From: JAUVKA01 sp964465145
Lineage (GTDB): Bacteria > Bacteroidota > Bacteroidia > Bacteroidales > UBA12481
Direction: 5' to 3'
Length of the DNA: 12,404 bases
NCBI GenBank assembly: GCA_964465145.1
Contig: CAYXJR010000108.1
Coordinates: forward strand, 1-12,404
This document shows positions 1 through 6,146 of this stretch, piece by piece (the first letter of the stretch is position 1; each line of letters begins with the position of its first letter). The position numbers and the translations under genes were made by a program. The notes beneath the pieces were generated by a model. It worked only from the letters and a program-made list of their open reading frames with translations, searched no databases and was not told the origin of the DNA.

Positions 1-88
1 GTAGTGCCAAAGAATTTTTGGCCATGCTTAGTGTGTTGAATATCAATTTATTGAATTTTGCAACTGTTTAAGATCAGTAAGACTTTCA

Positions 89-347
89 ATGAGGAAAACG
101 CAAATGAATCTGCCTAACAGTGGATGTGCATCCGAAACAATATGGACAACTTGGGATTCCATTAAGTGGGACAAAGTAGCTCGTGCGGTTAAGTCACTGC
201 AAGCGCGTATCGTAAAGGCCGTCAAAGCAAAACATTTTCACAAAGCTAAAGCTCTTCTGCTTCTGCTCACCCGTTCATTTTACGGGAAGCTGTTGGCTGT
301 TCTTAGAGGGGAAAGGGAGAGCAATCTCCCTGACCTACTCGACCCCG
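89..347 (+). mobile_element. Group II intron remnant, internally deleted
   Basis: The left part encodes the N-terminal region typical of bacterial group II intron reverse transcriptases; the right part (about 299-346) resembles the 3' end of such introns: the end of domain V, then a domain VI-like hairpin and a CCTACTCGACCCC tail. Everything normally between them (reverse transcriptase, maturase and most of domain V) is absent. The left boundary is uncertain: 1-88 could be intron domain IV or unrelated sequence, and the intron 5' half (domains I-III) would lie outside the window. The element cannot encode its own splicing or mobility protein. The family match comes from memory of intron sequences; the hairpin and the short open frame are seen directly. 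Confidence 0.65.
308..346 (+). other. Group II intron domain VI-like hairpin
   Basis: GGGAGA (315-320) pairs perfectly with TCTCCC (325-330) across a GCAA tetraloop, and GGGG (308-311) can pair with CCCC (343-346), leaving internal purines and CCTACTCGA between. This is the usual shape of domain VI, where a bulged A near the 3' end is the branch point. The pairing is seen; the assignment to domain VI is by resemblance. A second inverted repeat (CCCGATA 344-350, TATCGGG 359-365) overlaps its 3' edge and may belong to the 3' exon. Confidence 0.5.
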
Positions 348-391
348 ATACGCTACGCTATCGGGAGACTTACACCCTCTGGAATATTTAA

Positions 392-560
392 AGAACAACA
401 CAAATGTATTTCTCTGATAATTTGTATTTTACAAATTTATTCAGAGCTTCTTGTAGTGTGCGCTCATGCTCATGCTGGGCACACACAATGTATATAAAAA
501 ATAGGCGTGATAATAGTAAAATCAAAGGTTGTAGCCCGCATCAAGCTACAAATTAAATGA
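392..560. other. AT-rich intergenic leader with three hairpins
   Basis: I see no gene between the intron remnant and the catalase. There are three inverted repeats: 412-446 (CTCTGA with TCAGAG and TTTGTA with TACAAA, imperfect), 456-484 (GTGTGC with GCACAC, with a CTCATG direct duplication in the loop) and 529-551 (TTGTAGC with GCTACAA, 9-nt loop). None has a clean T-run typical of a terminator. They could fold in the 5' region of the catalase transcript or mark an old cassette boundary; the role is unknown. Confidence 0.45.
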
Positions 561-592
561 TTGACAACTTGAAAAAATAAAATATAACTTTA
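561..592 (+). promoter_or_regulatory. Candidate Bacteroidota promoter of the catalase operon
   Basis: TTGAC at 561-565 and TAACTTTA at 585-592 are separated by 19 nt. This approximates the Bacteroidota housekeeping promoter (-33 TTTG, -7 TAnnTTTG), with one mismatch in the last position of the -7 box. It lies about 30 nt upstream of the catalase ATG, which is preceded by an A-rich stretch instead of a Shine-Dalgarno site. No recognisable OxyR-type or PerR-type operator was seen. Inference from spacing and consensus only. Confidence 0.4.
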
Positions 593-621
593 CAAATAGA
601 CTAACAATTAAAATTGAAAAT

Positions 622-2073
622 ATGAAATGGATGAAAAAAAAATTAACAAGTAGCTCGGGTGCTCCTGTCGTTGATAATCAGAATGCAATGACAGCAGGTA
701 AAAGAGGCCCAATGTTGTTACAAGACGTATGGTTCCTTGAAAAACTGGCTCATTTTGACAGAGAAGTAATACCTGAAAGGCGAATGCATGCCAAAGGTTC
801 AGGTGCTTTTGGAACCTTTACGGTTACACATGATATTACAAAATATACAAGAGCAAAAATCTTTTCTGAAATAGGCAAAAAAACAGAAATGTTTGTGCGA
901 TTCTCAACTGTTGCAGGAGAAAGAGGTGCAGCTGATGCAGAAAGAGATATTCGTGGATTTGCAATGAAATTCTATACAGAGGAAGGAAACTGGGATTTGG
1001 TTGGAAATAATACGCCAGTATTTTTCTTAAAAGACCCTTTAAAATTTCCAGACCTTAATCATGCAGTAAAACGTGACCCGCGAACAAACTTACGTAGCGC
1101 ATTAAACAATTGGGATTTTTGGACTAGTCTTCCCGAAGCACTGCATCAGGTTACTATTACTATGAGTGAAAGAGGAATCCCATTTTCGTATCGCCATATG
1201 AATGGCTATGGTAGTCATACATTTGGTCTAATTAACAGCAATAATGAAAGAACTTGGGTAAAATTTCATTTCAAAACACAACAAGGGATTAAAAATCTTA
1301 CTGACCAAGAAGCGGAAGTCATAATAGGAAAATGCAGGGAAAGTCATCAAAGGGATTTACTGGAGAGCATCGACAAAGGTGATTTTCCAAAATGGGATAT
1401 GAAAATTCAAGTAATGACTGATGCACAAGCTAAAAAATGTGCATTTAATCCTTTTGACCTGACAAAAGTATGGTCGCATAAAGACTATCCGCTTATTGAT
1501 GTTGGGTATTTTGAATTAAATAAAAACCCTGAAAATTATTTTGCCGATGTAGAACAAGCAGCATTTAATCCGGCAAACATAGTTCCGGGAATTGGATTCT
1601 CTCCCGACAAAATGCTTCAAGGTAGATTATTTTCGTATGGCGATGCCCAACGTTATCGACTTGGTGTAAATCATCATCAAGTTCCGGTAAACGCATCCAG
1701 ATGTCCATTTTTAAATATGTTCCATAGAGATGGACAAATGAGAACTGATGGAAATTACGGCTCAAATTTAGGATACGAACCAAACAGCTATGGAGAATGG
1801 CAAGAACAACCTGAATTTAAAGAACCGCCAATTGAAATTGATGGAGCTGCTGACCATTGGAATCATAGAGAAGACGATGATTATTTCACTCAGCCAGGTG
1901 ATTTATTTAGAATGATGAATAAAAATCAACAACAAGTTCTATTTGGAAATACCTCAAGAGCAATGGGCGATGCACCAAAAGAAATAAAAGTTCGTCATAT
2001 TAATAATTGTTTACAAGCTGATGAAGCATATGGTAAAGGAGTTGCAATGGCTTTGGGTATAAATGATTATTAG
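622..2073 (+). CDS. katA: Monofunctional haem catalase (small-subunit, clade 3 type)
   Basis: Converts 2 H2O2 to water and O2 in the cytoplasm. At 483 aa it has the length of small-subunit, NADPH-binding catalases. The distal-side catalytic His56 lies in RRMHAKGSGAFG, the distal Asn (129/130) in LVGNNTPVFF, and the haem-ligand Tyr339 in RLFSYGDAQRYRLG. All the catalytic residues are in place, so an active enzyme is expected. The C-terminal region (from about residue 400, FRMMNKNQQQVLFGNTSRAM) matches the helical tail of the family. The ATG at 622 is chosen because it gives the usual short N-terminus before the conserved QDVWFLEKLAHFDRE region. It is the first gene of a tight operon with a DPS-like ferritin 27 nt downstream, and a candidate promoter lies just upstream. 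Codon use is visibly more AT-rich than in xylE further right, which may hint at transfer. The family is certain; the exact gene name is conventional. Confidence 0.97.
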   Translation: MKWMKKKLTSSSGAPVVDNQNAMTAGKRGPMLLQDVWFLEKLAHFDREVIPERRMHAKGSGAFGTFTVTHDITKYTRAKIFSEIGKKTEMFVRFSTVAGERGAADAERDIRGFAMKFYTEEGNWDLVGNNTPVFFLKDPLKFPDLNHAVKRDPRTNLRSALNNWDFWTSLPEALHQVTITMSERGIPFSYRHMNGYGSHTFGLINSNNERTWVKFHFKTQQGIKNLTDQEAEVIIGKCRESHQRDLLESIDKGDFPKWDMKIQVMTDAQAKKCAFNPFDLTKVWSHKDYPLIDVGYFELNKNPENYFADVEQAAFNPANIVPGIGFSPDKMLQGRLFSYGDAQRYRLGVNHHQVPVNASRCPFLNMFHRDGQMRTDGNYGSNLGYEPNSYGEWQEQPEFKEPPIEIDGAADHWNHREDDDYFTQPGDLFRMMNKNQQQVLFGNTSRAMGDAPKEIKVRHINNCLQADEAYGKGVAMALGINDY

Positions 2074-2100
2074 TAAAAATTTAATGAAAACATTATAAAC

Positions 2101-2613
2101 ATGGGAATACAAGGAATTAAAATTTCATCTGTTGATGTAGACGAACTTATAAAAATGCTAAATGCAGCACTTTCTGAAGAAAGGCTTGCGTATTATCAAT
2201 ATTGGATTGGTGCAAGGTTAATGGAAGGTCCAATGAGAAGCGAAGTAGAACCTGAGCTATTACTACATGCTGACCAGGAATTGGGTCACGCTGTTTTAGT
2301 TGTTAACAGGATTATTCAACTAGGGGGCACACCGGTAATAAATCCTGCTGAGTGGACAAAATTAGCCCGTTGTGCTTATGACGAACCATCTGACCCTTGT
2401 ATTGAAGTAATCTTAGAACAAAACTTAAAAGGGGAAAGATGTGCAATTCAAAGGTATCAGGAGATTGCCGATTTTACAAATGGCAAAGACCATTCAACGC
2501 ATCAAATGGCTGTTCATATCTTAAATGAAGAACTTGAACACGAAAATGACATCGAAGATTGGATAAACGACATTATTCGAATGAAAGAAGAATGGAAAAA
2601 AATTAGAATGTAA
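2101..2613 (+). CDS. DPS-like (DPSL) ferritin-like di-iron protein
   Basis: A 170-aa four-helix bundle protein predicted to bind and oxidise iron and to assemble into a small cage that protects against peroxide. Candidate di-iron ligands are the Glu of SEERLAYYQY (helix 1), the Glu and His of ADQELGH (helix 2), the Glu of GERCAIQRYQE (helix 3) and the Glu/His of EELEHE (helix 4). Two cysteines, in LARCAYD and GERCAIQ, match the cysteine pair that distinguishes DPS-like proteins such as the Bacteroides fragilis one from ordinary Dps; this match is from memory. It follows the catalase by 27 nt and precedes a small membrane gene by 2 nt, so the three are co-transcribed. The catalase-ferritin pairing makes sense: one removes H2O2 while the other removes the iron that would turn H2O2 into hydroxyl radicals. 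Databases often label this family bacterioferritin; I see no methionine clearly placed as a haem ligand. Confidence 0.9.
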   Translation: MGIQGIKISSVDVDELIKMLNAALSEERLAYYQYWIGARLMEGPMRSEVEPELLLHADQELGHAVLVVNRIIQLGGTPVINPAEWTKLARCAYDEPSDPCIEVILEQNLKGERCAIQRYQEIADFTNGKDHSTHQMAVHILNEELEHENDIEDWINDIIRMKEEWKKIRM

Positions 2614-2615
2614 AA

Positions 2616-2816
2616 ATGAAAAAATACTTTGACTTAGGAAGTAGACTAATAATAGTTTTAACGTTTATTCTATTTATAGCTGCCTTATTTGTAACAGGGT
2701 TTACACATAATCTATTATTAGAAGCTGGTGTGTTTTTGGTTTCAATAAAATTAATAATGATGAGCTATAAAAATTCATTGTCAAATCAGGAACTATTAAA
2801 AAATTGGATGGAATAA
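2616..2816 (+). CDS. Small two-helix membrane protein in catalase operon
   Basis: A 66-aa protein whose ATG lies two bases after the ferritin stop codon, so translational coupling is likely. It has a short basic N-terminus, a hydrophobic helix at about residues 11-29 (LIIVLTFILFIAALFVTGF) and a second at about 34-52 (LLEAGVFLVSIKLIMMSY), then a polar tail rich in Asn and Lys. I do not recognise a named family. The hydrophobic pattern and the operon position support a real gene. A role at the inner membrane in peroxide or iron stress is a guess based on neighbours only. Confidence 0.75.
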   Translation: MKKYFDLGSRLIIVLTFILFIAALFVTGFTHNLLLEAGVFLVSIKLIMMSYKNSLSNQELLKNWME

Positions 2817-2852
2817 AGAGTTTGTTAAAAGAGACATAAAGGCTTGCACACA

Positions 2853-2910
2853 CAGACAAGAACATTGGCAGGTTGCACAAGCGAAACCTGCTAAAGATCT
2901 TGTCTGTTTT
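2853..2910 (+). terminator. Hairpin terminator of the catalase operon
   Basis: CAGACAAGA (2853-2861) pairs with TCTTGTCTG (2898-2906). Inside it GCAGGTT (2868-2874) pairs with AACCTGC (2885-2891), with a 6/6 internal loop and a 10-nt apical loop. Four T residues follow (2907-2910). It lies 37 nt after the last gene of the operon. The long two-part stem is unusual for a simple terminator and might also be a cassette end structure. Confidence 0.55.
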
Positions 2911-2964
2911 ACCACCCCGTTTGCGCCACTAAAAAACTAAATCTTTTAAGACAGAGAAAACGGA

Positions 2965-3093
2965 ATGACTGAATTGAAAAATTATCTCAAACCATTAACA
3001 GAAAAGAACGCCCAGTTGGTAACACTTAAGTATCGTTTTCCGGCGGAGCCGAATATGTACTTTTTGGGGTACTGTGCCGTGTTTCGGCTTTGA
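2965..3093 (+). pseudogene. Possible 5' fragment of a lost gene (42 codons)
   Basis: An ATG opens a frame whose first 20 or so residues (MTELKNYLKPLTEKNAQLVT) look like a genuine amphipathic protein N-terminus; from about 3026 the frame runs antisense through the GH92 remnant and stops at 3093. The beginning resembles the N-termini of Crp/Fnr-type regulators in Bacteroidota, but it is too short for any firm call. I read it as a gene start cut off by a rearrangement; it may equally be chance. Confidence 0.25.
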
Positions 3094-3600
3094 TAACAAA
3101 GCTCTTTCCTAGATAGTATTTCGGATCCAGTTTAATGGTGATCTTCTCGAAAAGAGGACTGCTCAATTCCATTACAGGATCCTCATCAGCAGCCCCGTTC
3201 ATCTCAAAGAAACCCATAGCAGAGTTGACAAACCATGCACCCATCTGTCCCTCGTCTTCATCACCTTCCCAGCCGTGATAAGGAGTGGAGCCGTAATAAG
3301 AGTCCATAATAGCATGAGTATATTTCTGGGTTAACCAGGGCTTGCCGGAGAAGTTAAATAACCAGGCGGCGCATGTTAGTCTCATTGCCATGGTTGACAT
3401 ACAACTCAGCCCTCTGACCTTCGGTGCGATCAAAAGCATAATCCAAAGCATTGCTTGTCCTACCCATAGTGTAAGGAATGTATCCGTAATCCCGATACAT
3501 ATTCAGCTGACTGTTCCCTGGATATCCATCATAAGGTGTACCATCACGGTTTACCATAACATTCTTACGAATTGCCTCATAAATTTCTGTATATTTGGGT
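3026..3600 (-). pseudogene. Decayed GH92 alpha-mannosidase (C-terminal pieces)
   Basis: On the minus strand, starting at about 3600, one frame reads KYTEIYEAIRKNV and continues through DYGYIPYTMG, SNALDYAFD and YVNHGNETNM. A +1 shift near 3370 then gives AAWLFNFSGKPWLTQKYT, GWEGDEDEGQMGAWFVNSAMG and SSPLFEKITIKLDP. These are landmarks of the catalytic domain of GH92 exo-acting alpha-mannosidases, including the EDEGQ acidic segment. The gene lacks its whole N-terminal half and seems to lack about 150 residues between YAFD and RTEGQRAEL. It carries the frameshift and ends early after KAETRHSTP. The shift is restored by adding one base in the CGCCGCC run, so a sequencing error could explain that defect but not the truncations. 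It lies in the same orientation as the beta-helix gene at 4327-6108, suggesting an old shared operon. Confidence 0.75.
3590..3597 (+). promoter_or_regulatory. TAnnTTTG-type -7 element just before the HEPN gene
   Basis: TATATTTG matches the Bacteroidota -7 consensus TAnnTTTG exactly and ends 4 nt before the ATG at 3602. Transcription would then begin at or next to the start codon, giving a leaderless or nearly leaderless mRNA. No good -33 TTTG is visible at the expected distance, so the element may be a chance match within the old GH92 sequence. Confidence 0.35.
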
Positions 3601-3601
3601 T

Positions 3602-4009
3602 ATGAATAAGGAGCAGTTTGATAAACAAAAAATCATTGACCATTGGATTGTTAGTTCAGAAGATGATTTCATTACAATGATGGCGATGCTTGATTCTAAA
3701 AGGTATAGTTGGTCTTTGTTTATTGGCCACTTGGTGATTGAAAAGTTATTAAAAGCATATTTTGTTAAAATCAACGAGGATTATCCTCCCTTTGTGCATA
3801 ATTTACTGAGACTAGCTATAGATTCACAAATTGAGATTACTGGCGATCTTAAATATAAATTAACCACTATTTCTGCATTTAACTTAAATGTAAGATATGA
3901 AGATTATAAAAGAAGCTTTCAAATGAGATGTACTCCTGAATTTACTTTGGAGTGGATTGATAAAATTAAAGAATTTAGATTGTGGATACTAGAACAAATA
4001 AAAAAATAA
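3602..4009 (+). CDS. HEPN-domain protein, toxin-type partner of MNT nucleotidyltransferase
   Basis: A 135-aa all-helical HEPN domain protein. The core helix SLFIGHLVIEKLLKAYF (38-54), the PPFVHNLLRLA segment (62-72) and NLNVRYEDYK near residue 98 match the classic HEPN family found beside minimal nucleotidyltransferases. In HepT/MntA (type VII) toxin-antitoxin systems the HEPN protein is an RNase and the partner silences it by AMPylation. However, the RX4-6H RNase motif and the RX4HXY AMPylation motif of the best-studied HepT are not present here, so the activity is uncertain and this may belong to the other HEPN branch with an aRYPd-type motif. The ATG at 3602 is preferred over one at 3572, which would extend into the GH92 remnant. 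The next gene overlaps its end by 28 nt, a strong sign of a functional pair. Confidence 0.85.
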   Translation: MNKEQFDKQKIIDHWIVSSEDDFITMMAMLDSKRYSWSLFIGHLVIEKLLKAYFVKINEDYPPFVHNLLRLAIDSQIEITGDLKYKLTTISAFNLNVRYEDYKRSFQMRCTPEFTLEWIDKIKEFRLWILEQIKK

Positions 4010-4323
4010 GCGACTTCATCACTTCTGTTGCAGAACAAAATACAGGCTTGATAAAAGCATATCTATTTGGCTCTTATGCAAAGAAAGTTGATAGAGAAGG
4101 TAGTGATATTGATTTAGCTTTGATAATCGACAATTTAGAAGATGATGATCGATTTGATTTACAGGTTCAATTAATGCTAATGGCATCGGATTTTGATATT
4201 AGAATTGAGCCCCATCCTATATCAAATAAGAATTTTAATTTCAATAATCCGTTTGTTGCGGAGATTTTAAAGACTGGAATTGAAATTGAACCACTATCTC
4301 CCAAAGCCTGGTATATCCGATAA
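3982..4323 (+). CDS. MNT-type minimal nucleotidyltransferase (MntA-like antitoxin)
   Basis: A 113-aa nucleotidyltransferase-fold protein with the signature GSX10DXD: Gly30-Ser31, then Asp42-Ile43-Asp44 in GSDIDLALI. Acidic residues in FDIRIEPHPI (Asp72 or Glu76) are candidates for the third metal ligand. MntA-type enzymes transfer AMP from ATP to the partner HEPN toxin. Translation starts at a GTG inside the end of the HEPN gene; no ATG occurs before the catalytic motif, so GTG (or a later TTG) must be used. The first 104 or so residues look normal, but the tail LSPKAWYIR does not resemble the family and is encoded on DNA whose other strand reads like beta-helix protein (DIPGFG). The original 3' end has probably been replaced at a junction. 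It converges on the beta-helix gene with 3 nt between stop codons. Confidence 0.85.
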   Translation: MDTRTNKKISDFITSVAEQNTGLIKAYLFGSYAKKVDREGSDIDLALIIDNLEDDDRFDLQVQLMLMASDFDIRIEPHPISNKNFNFNNPFVAEILKTGIEIEPLSPKAWYIR

Positions 4324-4326
4324 GGA

Positions 4327-6108
4327 TTAGAGGTCCACTTCCCCATACTCAATTACCGTTGGATGAATCACAGGTTCAACCGTTTTTATTAGCATGTTAT
4401 CCTTGATTATAACATGTTTTGGAACACCCGGATCATCATCAGGGATATCCTGTAGCCAGGGGAAGCGATCTTTCCAAGGAGATTCCTTAATAGGCATAGC
4501 CCACAATCTTTGCCATAGCTCATTTTTAGGATCATCAATATATTGCTTGTACCAGCCGAGTCCTCGTGCATCATACATTATGGATGCTTTCGGACAATCG
4601 TAAATATGGTTTCCTTCGACACGATTATATCTGCCCCCTCCTATTAATATTCCTGAAGGACAGTTCTGTATAGTGTTGTTTAACACATCGATCCCAGAAA
4701 CCAGATCATCCAGGTAAATAGCCCAGTTGTGAAGTTGACTGGCTTGTCCAAGTTCACTAATTAAATTATTCTGGATAACAGTACCTCCCATGGTCCAGTC
4801 GCGGCCACAATAAATAGCACCAGCATCAGAGGTGTTCAAACATACAAGTTTGATGACATTGTTCTCAATCAGATGATCATTACCGGTGAATAAAATAGCA
4901 TTGTGAGGGGCTTTGAAAATACGATTCTGGTTCACCAGCTGCCCTACTCCTCCAAGCTTAACACCAGGAGAATAAGTCTGGATGTGCCTGGCAAAATCAT
5001 GAATCATGTTCTTGGTAGCATAATGATGAGCAGGAGTCAGACTAGGGCGATCACCTCCATCAAGACTAATCCCTGTAGCACCAATGAAACTAATTTTCGA
5101 CCCAATAACTCCGCAATAGCTTCCACCTGATATTTCTACTGCCGATTGAGCCAGACGGTTGAAATCACATCTCTGTATCCTCACAGAATCGGAATCAGTT
5201 ACTTTAAGAGCTAATCCATTGTGGACACTAAATTTCAGTTCATCAATTAAGATATTGCTGCAATTTTGAATATCCATCATAATGAAGTCTTTATATCCAA
5301 TATGTACAACGGATTCTGCAGTCTGGTTTTCAGGTATTATCATTCTGATGGTACCGGATTCCCTGTTGTAATAATATTCTCCCGGTTGATCAAGGAATTC
5401 TGGGGCATTAATAGCATAAAACAGCCCACCGGAAGGACCGCCTATTCCATAGCGATGAGGTGCTGCCATTTTCACTTCACCGGTTTCCTGGTTGATTGAT
5501 TCCACCCGCATGAATTCATCATACCATTTGTAGCACCAGTAACCACCTAAAAAGTGACCAGTGACAGGTGACGAGTGACCATTAACTTCTCCAGGAAATT
5601 GAGCAATTAATTCTTTACTTATAAAACTGCCACCTTCGCCGGTGGAGTCTCCTTCGCGTAGAATGGTGCCTCGATTAATTACTGAGTCGATTTTGATGAA
5701 TCCTTCGTTGGGCCAGCGGGCAAGCTTCATAGGAATACCTGAAATATAAACCTCGGGCCATCCTGCATAGCCGCGAAAAGCATCCGGCCAGGGATCGGTC
5801 TTTAGCTTCGATAAGCTGATTTCATACAATCCACTCAGCGAATCTATGCAGGTAAAATCGTTGAGCAACAATTCCATCCCTGATGTTAGCACAACTTTGC
5901 CTGACGCCTCAGGCTTAATAGTTAGATTATCAATCCCATCCAGATGAATAGTCTTTTTTATCTCATACCTTCCCGCTGGGATAACCAGTTCTCTATGCCC
6001 AGCCTTGACTGCCTTGTTTATCTCCTTTTGAAGATCATAACCGGTATTACAAGCTGATCCCAACACAATGATGCCCAGGATAAGAGATATAGTTTTAAGT
6101 GTTTTCAT
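4327..6108 (-). CDS. Right-handed beta-helix lipoprotein, probable glycan-active enzyme, 3'-truncated
   Basis: A 593-aa exported protein with an N-terminal lipoprotein signal (IIVLGSAC, Cys20 as lipidation site). An N-terminal segment typical of pectate-lyase-like proteins leads into parallel beta-helix coils from about residue 270 to 500 (repeated NxIxxC/NxI patterns). The conserved patches DAGAIYCGRDW (428-438), YLDD and DARGLGW (513-519) recur in a large Bacteroidota family that I associate with GH141-like or related polysaccharide enzymes; the substrate cannot be named. The protein stops right after VIEYGEVDL. Relatives, as I recall, continue about 40 more residues (DPGF...FRL..DSPA). Beyond the TAA the same frame still reads SLSDIPGFGR, so the end appears lost to a stop mutation and a junction with mntA. 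A 7-bp tandem repeat lies inside (5554-5581). It is divergent from xylE. Confidence 0.75.
   Translation of the reverse strand: MKTLKTISLILGIIVLGSACNTGYDLQKEINKAVKAGHRELVIPAGRYEIKKTIHLDGIDNLTIKPEASGKVVLTSGMELLLNDFTCIDSLSGLYEISLSKLKTDPWPDAFRGYAGWPEVYISGIPMKLARWPNEGFIKIDSVINRGTILREGDSTGEGGSFISKELIAQFPGEVNGHSSPVTGHFLGGYWCYKWYDEFMRVESINQETGEVKMAAPHRYGIGGPSGGLFYAINAPEFLDQPGEYYYNRESGTIRMIIPENQTAESVVHIGYKDFIMMDIQNCSNILIDELKFSVHNGLALKVTDSDSVRIQRCDFNRLAQSAVEISGGSYCGVIGSKISFIGATGISLDGGDRPSLTPAHHYATKNMIHDFARHIQTYSPGVKLGGVGQLVNQNRIFKAPHNAILFTGNDHLIENNVIKLVCLNTSDAGAIYCGRDWTMGGTVIQNNLISELGQASQLHNWAIYLDDLVSGIDVLNNTIQNCPSGILIGGGRYNRVEGNHIYDCPKASIMYDARGLGWYKQYIDDPKNELWQRLWAMPIKESPWKDRFPWLQDIPDDDPGVPKHVIIKDNMLIKTVEPVIHPTVIEYGEVDL
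5554..5581. repeat. Four 7-bp tandem units (GTGACNR) inside the beta-helix gene
   Basis: The units are GTGACCA, GTGACAG, GTGACGA and GTGACCA, directly adjacent. On the coding (minus) strand they encode the region around GHSSPVTGHF, which looks like an added Ser/Thr-rich loop before the conserved GGYWCYKWYDE segment. Similar GTGAC/GTCAC strings occur in intergenic DNA of related genomes as far as I remember; here the block sits within a reading frame. Confidence 0.7.
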
Positions 6109-6146
6109 GTTTCGTTAAAATTACTTAAGTAGCTCCGCAAGCTCGC

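Larger units (their letters stand above)
89..391 (+). pseudogene. Truncated group II intron reverse transcriptase, N-terminal domain only
   Basis: The frame opens with an N-terminus (MNLPNSGCASETIWTTW, from the ATG at 104) and a helix-rich basic stretch ending in LLTRSFYGKLLAVLR. This is the typical RVT_N leader of group II intron-encoded proteins, which are about 500-600 aa long. Here the similarity ends at AVLR (about position 306), just where the family continues into the reverse transcriptase fingers. The last 27 or so residues are a translation of intron RNA domain VI and downstream DNA and do not look like protein. No catalytic YADD motif, maturase domain or endonuclease domain remains, so the product should be inactive. 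The ATG at 89 is in the same frame; 104 fits the family start better. Confidence 0.7.

Noticed and set aside
1..60. Short inverted repeat GCCAAA/TTTGGC (6-22) as a terminator
   Set aside because: It has only a 6-bp stem and no T-run after it; too weak to call.
2861..3030. Integron attC-like site around the hairpin and GTTGGTAAC
   Set aside because: No pair of RYYYAAC and GTTRRRY core sites fits the inverted repeats, and no integrase is in view.
3572..3601. Upstream ATG giving a HEPN protein ten residues longer
   Set aside because: Those codons lie in the antisense of the GH92 remnant and the family N-terminus fits MNKEQF at 3602.
3342..3605. Plus-strand open frame of 87 codons over the GH92 remnant
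   Set aside because: The minus strand carries clear GH92 motifs here, so this frame is its antisense.
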